This document shows, piece after piece, positions 52,767 through 60,822 of a stretch of 64,000 bases of DNA. Origin of the DNA: JBHENC01 sp046262295. GTDB lineage: Bacteria; Acidobacteriota; Blastocatellia; Pyrinomonadales; Pyrinomonadaceae. The notes beneath the pieces are model-generated. The model was not told where the DNA came from. It made no database searches and saw nothing but the letters and a program-made list of their open reading frames with translations. Location: the NCBI GenBank assembly GCA_046262295.1, contig JBHENC010000006.1:62001-126000 (forward strand). Reading direction: 5' to 3'. Positions within the stretch are counted from its first letter, which is position 1; every line of letters starts with the position of its first letter. Made by a program: the position numbers and the translations under genes.

Positions 52767-55700
52767 CTAAGTCGTTAGTCGCCTGTAAATGCCCGGCAAG
52801 CGTTCGGGCAAATTCATCACGTCGTCAATTATCGTGTAGCCGACATCGCCGTAAAGGTCGCGTAGTTCGGTTTCGGATTCGCGGTCAATCGTGATGCAAA
52901 AAGGCGTCACGCCCTGAATCTTGGCTTGGCGTAGAGCTTCGCGCGTGTCTTCGCGTGCGTAGCGGGCGTCGCCGTAATCGTGGTCGTAAGGCCGCCCGTC
53001 GGAGAGCACGATCAAAAGTTTTGTGCGCGCCTCTTGACGTGCGAGGCGTGTGGCCGCGTGGCGAACGGCTGCGCCAAGCCGCGTGTTGTTCTGGTACGTG
53101 ATGCCGCCGATGCGCCGCTCTATCTCTTCCGAATATTTTTCCGCGAAATCTTTTATCACATAAAAGCGCACGTTGCGGCGGCCTTCGGACGTGAAGCCGT
53201 TGATCGAATACGCATCACCGACGGCTTCCAAAGCTTCGCTCATCAGCACGAGTCCTTCTTTTTCGATTTCGATGATGCGGCGTCCGGGATGCGTGTAGGG
53301 CTGCAAGGGGTGGCGTCCGATGGTGCGCGCCGTCGAAGAAGATTGATCGAGCAGAAATGAGACGGCGACGTCGCGTTCGCGGCGCAGGCGTTTCGTGTAG
53401 ATGCGTTCGGATTGATGGCCGCCGCCGACGCCTGCCGCGCGACGGTCAATCACATAATCAATCACGGCGTTGAGGTCGTAGTCGTCGCCGTCGAGTTCAT
53501 TAGCGACGCGCTTCAAATTCTCCGGCTTCATTAACTGAAATTGATGGCGAATCGAAGAGATGACGCCTTTATGACGATGGCGCGTTTCTTCCACGAAGAC
53601 TTGATTGCCGCGCCGCACGCGCTTCTCGATTACGCGACACCAATTAACGCGCGTGTCGGTCAACTCCCTGTCCCATTCGTCGTAGTTGTAAGCAACATCG
53701 CCCGCTTCCAAGTCCTGCTCCGGCATTTCGCTCTGCGCCCAGCGTTCGTTTGATTGAAACTCGTCGGGGTCGCCGTCCCTGTTGGAGCTGTTCCATGCGT
53801 TAAAGAGTTCGCGCGCGTCCGGTTCGCGTTGCTGTTTCTGCGGAGTGCTTTCCGTATCTCGCGTCTCGCGCGGTGGAGCCTCGCTGCTTCGATTGTCCGA
53901 GCCGGATTCTTCTTCGGGCACGGGCGCGGGTTGTTGCTCGGTATCGTCCGGCGAGATGTTCTGGAAAAGCTGGTAAACGCGGCTTGTCGCCATCAACGTG
54001 TCGGCGACGGTCGCGGCCTGCGGGTTGACGAGATAATCCGCGACGATGATTTCGAGTTCGGAAACTATTTGACTGTAAAACTGTCTGGCATCATCGAGCG
54101 CGCTGCCGCAGAGCGTGATTTGAAAAAGCAATTCAAAAGGCACGAGCGTAACGGGCAGGCCGGTGATGCGCGGACGGCGGGCGCGCAGATGATCGCGCGT
54201 CGTATTCAGATCGCGCGCGAGGCCGCGATAAGCGCGCCGAAGACGCGCATCAATGCGTCCGTTCTCGAGCGTGCCGAAAATTCTCCCGGCGAGCCTTGTT
54301 TGCGGGAAAAGCGCGAGCGCCGCGCGGTAATCGCCGTCGGGCGGAAACTCACGCTGTTCTTCGCGCTGGCGTCGCGCTTCTTCTTCGGGCGCGAGCGCGG
54401 TTTCACTGTTCGCCGTGTCGTTGATGTAACCGTCAAGCGCGAAAGCGTCGCGGGCGTCCGTGTTCTCCGGCGCGTAAAGCTCATTTATGGAAGCGAAAGC
54501 GGCGCGCAGATCGGCGGTGTCGCGTTCATGCGTGCCGAACTCGATTTGCCCTGCGGCGTGCGCGGCGAGCACTTTGTAGAGACGAAAATCGCTGGCCTCG
54601 TCGCCGAATTCCGCGACGACCGCAGGCAAAGAGATCGTGCGGCCATCGGAGATGCGCGCTTCTTCGGGAACGGCGGCGAGCGGCACAATCTCGACGGCGT
54701 GCCCGGTCAGTCCTTCGATATAAAGCTTGAGCGTGTGCTGGACGGTTTCGAGCGCGAGTCCGGCAGCCGCCGTCTCGCCACCCGTGCGCAGCGAATCATT
54801 GCTGCGGCGCGTCTCCAGCGCGTAGTAACTACGGCGTGCGCGGGCGTCCGCGTTCTCGATTGCTAAACCTTCGCGCGCCCATTGTTCAAACTGTTCGAGC
54901 GAAGCGGCACGCAACGCAATCAAGCTCGAACGAAAGCAGGCGAGCGCGGCTTCGGCATCAATCTGCGCCACTTCGCGCGTGATGGCGATAACGCGCAGCG
55001 AGATTTCAAGAACGCGTGCGCGGCTCGATTCTCTGGCGAGCGTCTGAAAAAAAACGGGACTCGTGCGCGCGAAAGCGACGAGCGCGGAATTGCCGCTCTC
55101 GGCTATCGCCCACAGCAAATCCGTCCACGCGCCGAAGGCTTCCGGCAGAGCGCGCAGAATCCCCGCGCCCGCAACCAAAACGTGCAAGGCCGCGCCACCG
55201 CCGCGCTCCAAAAATTCGCCCGCGTGCCGTAAAAGCAAGAGCGCGTTTTCGGCGTTCAAATCTTTCAACGCGGCGGGCAGCGCCATCCACGCATCGCTCG
55301 CAACGCCGCCCGCCCGCGCTGCGAAAGCAGCGGCGAGAGACACGGCGGCACGCGCTACCGTCGCGCGGCTCTCTGTGCTGAAATCGCGCAACCGTTCGGC
55401 AACGCGCGGCGTTGCTTCCAGAAAGTCTGCGCTGTGGCGTGCCGAACGTCTGGAAATTTCCGCCGCCGCTTCAAAGATCGAACGCAGCAGCTCGGCGTCT
55501 TCGATGTCGCGCGCCAGCAGCGGCGCACGCCGGAAAGTTTCGAGCGCCACCGCGCTTGAAAGCGCAAGCTGTCTCTCGCAAATCTGAAAGATGAGCGGGC
55601 GCGCTTCGTCCGGCACGCGCGCGAACTCTTCAACACCGCACGCGAAAAAGGCGACGCCCGTTTCCGCATCGCCCATCGCCACACGCCTGCCCGTCTCGCC

Positions 55701-56030
55701 CCACGCGCGCAATAGTTCCGCCTTCTGCAAGACACGCGCAGCTTCCGGCGCGGCTCGCAAAAATTCCACACTCGCGCGCAAAGAGACGCCCGCCACGCTC
55801 GCGCCCGTCTCCAACGCCGCACGCGCCTGATCCGCCGGAAGCTTGCCGATCTCGCGCGCCAAGCCCGCAATCGCACGCCGCTCCGCCACGCTCTTAAAGG
55901 CGCGCAAGCCTTCACGGAACGCTTTCGCAAACGATGGCGCGGCATCATTCGTCGCCGCCGCCGCACCAGCCGCTTCGCTCTCTTCCGCCTCCGCGTCAAA
56001 CATATGTCCGCGCTTACGCTCGTTCGCCAT
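52767..56030 (-). CDS. VWA-domain protein, NorD/CbbO-like
   Basis: 1087 residues. About 1-420: alpha-helical repeats rich in Ala, Arg and Glu. About 430-680: a degenerate helical region with HERDTADLRAAF. About 690-760: acidic, Gln/Pro-rich linker. About 880-1087: von Willebrand factor A domain with the MIDAS motif DQSSST (DxSxS), the TRLGAAVRHA threonine region and LSDGRPYD. This is the CbbO/NorD type, which works with a CbbQ/NorQ AAA+ protein to insert metals or remodel a target enzyme. The AAA+ gene lies 26 bp upstream in the same orientation. Confidence 0.85.
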   Translation of the reverse strand: MANERKRGHMFDAEAEESEAAGAAAATNDAAPSFAKAFREGLRAFKSVAERRAIAGLAREIGKLPADQARAALETGASVAGVSLRASVEFLRAAPEAARVLQKAELLRAWGETGRRVAMGDAETGVAFFACGVEEFARVPDEARPLIFQICERQLALSSAVALETFRRAPLLARDIEDAELLRSIFEAAAEISRRSARHSADFLEATPRVAERLRDFSTESRATVARAAVSLAAAFAARAGGVASDAWMALPAALKDLNAENALLLLRHAGEFLERGGGAALHVLVAGAGILRALPEAFGAWTDLLWAIAESGNSALVAFARTSPVFFQTLARESSRARVLEISLRVIAITREVAQIDAEAALACFRSSLIALRAASLEQFEQWAREGLAIENADARARRSYYALETRRSNDSLRTGGETAAAGLALETVQHTLKLYIEGLTGHAVEIVPLAAVPEEARISDGRTISLPAVVAEFGDEASDFRLYKVLAAHAAGQIEFGTHERDTADLRAAFASINELYAPENTDARDAFALDGYINDTANSETALAPEEEARRQREEQREFPPDGDYRAALALFPQTRLAGRIFGTLENGRIDARLRRAYRGLARDLNTTRDHLRARRPRITGLPVTLVPFELLFQITLCGSALDDARQFYSQIVSELEIIVADYLVNPQAATVADTLMATSRVYQLFQNISPDDTEQQPAPVPEEESGSDNRSSEAPPRETRDTESTPQKQQREPDARELFNAWNSSNRDGDPDEFQSNERWAQSEMPEQDLEAGDVAYNYDEWDRELTDTRVNWCRVIEKRVRRGNQVFVEETRHRHKGVISSIRHQFQLMKPENLKRVANELDGDDYDLNAVIDYVIDRRAAGVGGGHQSERIYTKRLRRERDVAVSFLLDQSSSTARTIGRHPLQPYTHPGRRIIEIEKEGLVLMSEALEAVGDAYSINGFTSEGRRNVRFYVIKDFAEKYSEEIERRIGGITYQNNTRLGAAVRHAATRLARQEARTKLLIVLSDGRPYDHDYGDARYAREDTREALRQAKIQGVTPFCITIDRESETELRDLYGDVGYTIIDDVMNLPERLPGIYRRLTT

Positions 56031-56056
56031 TGAATCCTGAAATCGTCCGTTGGAAT

Positions 56057-56863
56057 TTATATTACGGTCGTCACAATCTCGCGTATGCTGCGTTGTAAAT
56101 CGCGGTCGTCGGTGATGGGCGAGCAGAGTGCGACTTCCGCCGCCTGAATCGCCGGAATGCCGCGCGCGATCATCTGCGCGGCGTAGATTAAGAGACGTGT
56201 CGAGACGCCTTCTTCGAGGCCGTGACCGCGCAGGTTTCTGATCTTCTGGCCGATTAAGACGAGGTCGCGCGCGACGCTTAAATCTATGCCACCTTCGCGG
56301 GCGACGATTTCGGTTTCGAGTTCCGGCGGCGGGTAATCGAATTCCATCGCAACGAAGCGTTGGCGCGTTGATTGCTTCAAATCTTTGAGGATGGATTGAT
56401 AGCCGGGATTATAGGAAACAACAAGCATAAAATCCGGTGGCGCATCTAAAATCGTGCCGCGTTTTTCAATCGGCAAACGGCGGCGATCATCCGTCAAAGG
56501 ATGAATAATCACGACGGTGTCTTTGCGCGCTTCGACCACTTCATCTAAATAGCAGATTGCGCCGCTTCTGACGGCGGAAGTCAAAGGGCCGTCGTGCCAG
56601 ACGGTCTCTTCGCCTTCGAGCAGGAAACGCCCGACGAGGTCTGTCGCCGAAAGGTCTTCGTGGCACGCGACGGTGATTAAAGGGCGATTCAAACGCCACG
56701 CCATATATTCGACAAAGCGCGTCTTGCCGCAGCCCGTCGGCCCCTTCAGCATCACGGGCAGGTGTGCGGCGTGGGCAGCTTCAAACAGCTCTATTTCACT
56801 CTTGGCGGCGAGATAAAAAGGCTCTTCCGCCACCCTGTATTCTTCGATGGCTCGTTCGGGCAT
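56057..56863 (-). CDS. CbbQ/NirQ/NorQ-family AAA+ ATPase
   Basis: 268 residues of the MoxR-like AAA+ branch. Walker A KGPTGCGKTRF, Walker B ICYLDEV, sensor 1 VVSYNPGY, and arginine finger region STRQRFVAMEF; the extension at the C terminus (STRLLIYAAQMIARGI) is typical of CbbQ. It activates or repairs a partner enzyme together with the VWA protein. Neither RuBisCO, nitric oxide reductase, nor nitrite reductase genes occur in the window, so the client is unknown. Confidence 0.92.
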   Translation of the reverse strand: MPERAIEEYRVAEEPFYLAAKSEIELFEAAHAAHLPVMLKGPTGCGKTRFVEYMAWRLNRPLITVACHEDLSATDLVGRFLLEGEETVWHDGPLTSAVRSGAICYLDEVVEARKDTVVIIHPLTDDRRRLPIEKRGTILDAPPDFMLVVSYNPGYQSILKDLKQSTRQRFVAMEFDYPPPELETEIVAREGGIDLSVARDLVLIGQKIRNLRGHGLEEGVSTRLLIYAAQMIARGIPAIQAAEVALCSPITDDRDLQRSIREIVTTVI

Positions 56864-57078
56864 AACTCTTTCGCTTCAATGGTAAAGATAATTAGCGCGC
56901 CCGCTCACGACTAGCGCGGCGGGCTGACGTTTCAATTCGTTTCGGGTATCCTAAAGCATTACCCGGCAGCCTGTTTTGTTGATATCAGGCAAGCATCTTA
57001 GCATTCGCTTTGAATGGGCGGCAAATAAAGGGAAATTGCGAAGACTGAAAGCAGTTAAATAGTTTACGTCTTAAAGTT

Positions 57079-58200
57079 ATGAAAATAGCAGTGGCGATGA
57101 GTGGCGGCGTGGATTCGAGCGCGGCGGCGGCGCTTCTTAAAGAGCAGGGGCACGACCTTGTCGGCTTTTCTATGCAGTTGTGGAATCAACGGCGCGGCAT
57201 CAGCGTGGACGAGAACGGCGAGCCGTTGCCGTCGCGCTGCTGTTCGCTGGACGACGTTTACGATGCGCGTCGCGTCGCGGCGAATTTAGGGTTTCCGTTT
57301 TACGTGCTCAATCTCGAACAGGATTTCGAGCGCGATGTGGTGCAGCCGTTCGTCAGCGGCTATCTGAACGGCGAGACGCCGATTCCGTGCGTCGCCTGCA
57401 ACAGCCGCTTGAAGTTTGCGTCGCTTGATCGCCTTGCGTTGAGTCTCGGCTGCGAAAAGGTGGCGACGGGACATTACGCGCGTGTCGAATACGACGCGCA
57501 AACGAACCGCCACAAACTTTTTCGCGGGCGCAATTTACAGAAAGACCAATCCTATTTTCTGTGGGAACTAACGCAGGAACAGTTATCGCGCTCGCTCTTT
57601 CCGCTCGGCGAAATGTCGAAGCCGGAGGTGCGCGACGTGGCGCGTTCGCATGAATTGGATGTTGCCGAGAAAGCCGAATCGCAGGAGATTTGCTTTGTGC
57701 CGGACGGCGACTACGCGGGCTTCATTGATCGTTATCTAGAAGCGGAAAACGAAACGGAAAAGCTGCCGGGTGCGGGCGAAATCGTCAACACGCGCGGCGA
57801 ATCTCTGGGCGCGCACGGCGGCATACATCGCTACACCGTCGGGCAGCGTCGCGGCATCGGCATCTCAAGCCCGCGCCCGCTGTATGTTATCTCGATTGAC
57901 GCGCCGGGCAATCGCGTCGTCGTCGGCGAAAGCGAAGAATTGTTGCGCGAAGATTTCACGGCGGCGGGCGTCAACTGGATCGCGTTCGATGAGCCGTTTG
58001 AACCCGTGCGCGCGGAAGTGCGCGTGCGTTATCGCCACGAGCCTGCGCCCGCGACCATTGAGCCGCAAGCGGGCGGGCGCGTCCGCGTCATCTTCGATGA
58101 ACCGCAACGCGCCATCACGCCCGGACAGGCCACCGTCTTTTATCGCGGCGATGAGGTTGTCGGCGGCGGCTGGATTGTTAAGAAAGGCAGTAATCAGTAG
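57079..58200 (+). CDS. mnmA: MnmA, tRNA-specific 2-thiouridylase
   Basis: Thiolates U34 of tRNA-Lys, Glu and Gln. 373 residues, standard length. PP-loop AVAMSGGVDSSAAAALL, catalytic Cys in TPIPCVACNSRLKF, second Cys in SQEICFVPDGDY, and the KDQSYFLW and GQRRGIGI blocks. Divergent from the CbbQ gene. Its 3' end is followed by a CAGT-rich repeat and then the attC-flanked restriction-modification island. Confidence 0.95.
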   Translation: MKIAVAMSGGVDSSAAAALLKEQGHDLVGFSMQLWNQRRGISVDENGEPLPSRCCSLDDVYDARRVAANLGFPFYVLNLEQDFERDVVQPFVSGYLNGETPIPCVACNSRLKFASLDRLALSLGCEKVATGHYARVEYDAQTNRHKLFRGRNLQKDQSYFLWELTQEQLSRSLFPLGEMSKPEVRDVARSHELDVAEKAESQEICFVPDGDYAGFIDRYLEAENETEKLPGAGEIVNTRGESLGAHGGIHRYTVGQRRGIGISSPRPLYVISIDAPGNRVVVGESEELLREDFTAAGVNWIAFDEPFEPVRAEVRVRYRHEPAPATIEPQAGGRVRVIFDEPQRAITPGQATVFYRGDEVVGGGWIVKKGSNQ

Positions 58201-58216
58201 TCAGTATAAAAGCGGC

Positions 58217-58288
58217 AACTAACGCCTCAAGCAGAATTGGGATGTTTCCTTTTGTTTCTCCTTGCTGCTTTCTAACCATGCGTTCGAC
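58217..58288 (-). repeat. attC-like site downstream of the restriction gene (72 bp)
   Basis: On the minus strand GTCGAAC (RYYYAAC with one mismatch) ... GCGTTAGTT (GTTRRRY with one mismatch), with AAGCAG/CTGCTT inner pairing. The box sequences are identical to those of the site at 60627-60729, but the middle is different and shorter. It lies 94 bases after the stop of the probable endonuclease gene. Confidence 0.35.
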
Positions 58289-58381
58289 CGCTTCGCTAGA
58301 ACAGACCATCTATTGGCTGCTTTGGGATACCCCACGACGCGAGTTGTTTTGTAAGATACGAACGGCAGTTGATTCTGAAAA

Positions 58382-59533
58382 CTATAATCCGATTACACTA
58401 TTTAGAAACTCAATTGATTTGTCTAAAGATATGTTTGTAGGAGTTCTGTCTGTAAATAGTTCTTTGATTCTTTTACCGTTGAGTTGAGAAACGCCTCTCG
58501 AATTTCTCCCTGCCCAATGTTTAATCAAAATTGTGTTAGCTAAAACCTTATCATGGAACATTGAAACTAAAACAGGATCGAGAACTTTATCGAAATCAAT
58601 GCCGACGAAGTAAAACATAAACACCGAGTTTTTGCTCGATAGGAAGGAAAGCATTTTGTCTAAATTGTATGCTTTAGGGTTTGAGTTGAGAACCATTATT
58701 TTGGTTTTAATATCTGTTGCTGTGTAATAGATGTCATCAAAGTTCTTCACATAATCACCTAACTCATTATCGGTTTTGAATGGCGGGACATCGGTTCTAT
58801 TCTGAAGCGAGGAAATCAAGTTCTGCTTCAAAGTTTCATCCTTTCCGGCAATCAAATACTCGATGATGTTTCCTCTGATTTTTACGTTCTCGATTAACGA
58901 GGCAATGAGTATTTCATTCTGAAATTTACTAACCAATCCATCCAGTTCATCTTTTAACTGCTTAAATTCCGCCGATTCTGAAAAGTTTTTGGCTCTTAAC
59001 GGCGCATTCAGAATAGAAATCTTGCTTTCTTCCAATACATCAAATTTTTTGCCCGTCGGCGCGATCCCGTTGGTTGCTTCAACCAGTCTGACAAGATTTA
59101 CTTCAAATGGAATTTGTTTGTGAATCTCGAATAGTTCATCAAAGTTTTCGGGAGAATTGCGAACTCCATTAAACTCCCTCAAAATATCTGAACCGTTAAA
59201 ACTGCCTCTAATGTTATCCACTCTTAAAGATTGTGAAGAGTGACTAATTTTTTTGAGGAAGGTAGAGTTTACGAGCAATAAAATATTCTCATCCTTTAGA
59301 ACAAGACAAACGATGAAAGGTCTGTCATCGTATTTTTGCAAAGCCGACAATCCCAAGACCGTATTGCCGAAATTAGCTGAATTCGCTTTGCTAAAGCGTA
59401 TTGCGAAATGTGAGTTATAAAATACTGACCTATCTTTGACGAGCGGGAATTGTTCTTTGACGAGTGTGGCAAGCCTGTTTTTATCGTTGACTGTTTTATG
59501 GCTTTGGATGAACTCCGAAAGATTTTCAAGCAT
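58382..59533 (-). CDS. Probable type II restriction endonuclease (by context)
   Basis: 383 residues, not matched to a named family by eye. Lys, Asn, Ser and Phe rich and AT-rich, unlike its neighbours. The N-terminal half has FIVCLVLKDENILLLVNSTFLKK and DNIRGSFNGSDIL; a PD-(D/E)XK core is plausible around DRPFIVCLV...ILLLVNS but not proven. The assignment rests on its position six bases after a beta-class DNA methyltransferase on the same strand, with methyltransferase first, as in many type II systems. Confidence 0.65.
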   Translation of the reverse strand: MLENLSEFIQSHKTVNDKNRLATLVKEQFPLVKDRSVFYNSHFAIRFSKANSANFGNTVLGLSALQKYDDRPFIVCLVLKDENILLLVNSTFLKKISHSSQSLRVDNIRGSFNGSDILREFNGVRNSPENFDELFEIHKQIPFEVNLVRLVEATNGIAPTGKKFDVLEESKISILNAPLRAKNFSESAEFKQLKDELDGLVSKFQNEILIASLIENVKIRGNIIEYLIAGKDETLKQNLISSLQNRTDVPPFKTDNELGDYVKNFDDIYYTATDIKTKIMVLNSNPKAYNLDKMLSFLSSKNSVFMFYFVGIDFDKVLDPVLVSMFHDKVLANTILIKHWAGRNSRGVSQLNGKRIKELFTDRTPTNISLDKSIEFLNSVIGL

Positions 59534-59539
59534 ATCAGT

Positions 59540-60523
59540 TTAGTTGAATAGCCCTTCTTGAAAAGTATTTTCGGCTTTCGTCGGCTGCTCCCTTTTTTGC
59601 ATTGCCAGAGTATTCCTCTCCCAGAAAAAACCGCCTGAATAGCCTTGAATTGTTTTATCACGCTCTGCCATTTCCAATCTTTTTTCAGCCAGACAAGCAT
59701 ATTCATTATTTAGTTCGATGCCTAAATATCTTCGCCCAAGTTTCTTAGCGACGACCGAAGTTGTTCCTGAGCCAAGAAAAGGGTCAAATACAACATCGTC
59801 GGGCTTGGAACTAGCCAAAATCAATTTAGCTATCAATTTTTCAGGCTTTTGGGTTGGATGGTCAGTATTTTCGGGCATTGACCAAAACGGAATGCTTATA
59901 TCTGTCCAAAGATTTGATGGAGAAGTTAAGCGGAAGTTACCGTTTTCTTCTTCATCCCAATCTTTCGGTTTACCATTCTCTTTATAAGGGGCAATTACCT
60001 TTCGTTTTAATTTTACAGCCTCAGCATTAAAAAAATAGTCATTATTACGAGTGCAAAACCAAATATCTTCTGAGCAGTTTTTCCAATTCGATTTTGCGCC
60101 GCGCCCTTTTTCACGTTCCCAAGTTATACGATTTCTGACTATAAAGAATTCGCTTAAAACCTTGTAAATTGAAAGCGATGTTTCCCAGTCAGAGCAAACG
60201 TAAATTGTTGAGCTTGGTTTTAGAGTATGAATAATTTCGGATACCCATTTGCGCGTGTAGTCTTCATATTCATCGAAGCCCTTTTTTTTGAAGCCGTTTC
60301 CGTTGAAGGTTTTGTTCAAATTATATGGAGGGTCAGCTATTAACAAATCAACAAAATTTGATGGTAAGAATGATGCGGCTGTATGCAGGTCTTGGTTTAT
60401 CGTTGTATCCAACACATCTCCAATTTTTGTCTTTTGAGATAGAACAGCAGCAGTGGTTGAATACTTCACTCTGTCCTCTTCCGTCAAAACTAATGTTCTA
60501 TTTCTTGGGGCTTTTTCCTTCAT
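59540..60523 (-). CDS. Site-specific DNA-methyltransferase (adenine-type, beta class)
   Basis: 327 residues. Motif IV DLLIADPPYNL near residue 60 precedes the target-recognition region, and motif I DPFLGSGTT near 250 comes last, with HPTQKPEKLIAKLI (motif X) between: the IV-TRD-X-I order of beta-class N6-adenine (or N4-cytosine) enzymes. AT-rich with Lys/Asn-rich product, so transferred DNA. It protects host DNA from the endonuclease encoded directly downstream. Recognition sequence not predictable from the sequence. Confidence 0.9.
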   Translation of the reverse strand: MKEKAPRNRTLVLTEEDRVKYSTTAAVLSQKTKIGDVLDTTINQDLHTAASFLPSNFVDLLIADPPYNLNKTFNGNGFKKKGFDEYEDYTRKWVSEIIHTLKPSSTIYVCSDWETSLSIYKVLSEFFIVRNRITWEREKGRGAKSNWKNCSEDIWFCTRNNDYFFNAEAVKLKRKVIAPYKENGKPKDWDEEENGNFRLTSPSNLWTDISIPFWSMPENTDHPTQKPEKLIAKLILASSKPDDVVFDPFLGSGTTSVVAKKLGRRYLGIELNNEYACLAEKRLEMAERDKTIQGYSGGFFWERNTLAMQKREQPTKAENTFQEGLFN

Positions 60524-60626
60524 AAGTCTTTATTCCTACGAGATTTTAGCTGGTCGGATTATAGTCAAAATTTCCCCAAACAGCTATAATCGTCTTCACG
60601 AAAATTGAATCGTTCACCAACGCGCG

Positions 60627-60729
60627 GTCGAACAACTCATTCAACCGGAGCGCGAATAGCGTTGCTTTCATGCGCGAGACTTGCCGTGTATGATGTTGTG
60701 TCCGTGCCCAATTAATTTGGGCGTTAGTT
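60627..60729 (+). repeat. attC-like site upstream of the methyltransferase (103 bp)
   Basis: Same length as the attC at 45162-45264 and shares an almost identical stretch of about 50 bp (AACAACTCATTCAACCGGAG ... CGCGAATA ... CTTTCATGCGCGAGACTTG). Boxes are GTCGAAC and GTTAGTT, each with one mismatch to the consensus. A GCCCAA/TTGGGC hairpin here corresponds to GCCCG/CGGGC in the other copy, with paired changes. Orientation plus, opposite to the 45-kb site. Confidence 0.65.
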
Positions 60730-60822
60730 AAACCTTTTCCGCCTCTGCAACGTACTCACAGCACGAATTCACACGCTCCGAAAAAGTTCGTTAGCTACAA
60801 AGGAAGTTTTGAAAGTTAAGTT

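Noticed and set aside
53754..54866. 370-codon plus-strand frame opposite the VWA gene
   Set aside because: Antisense shadow of the helical Ala/Arg/Glu-rich coding region; no ribosome site or domain.
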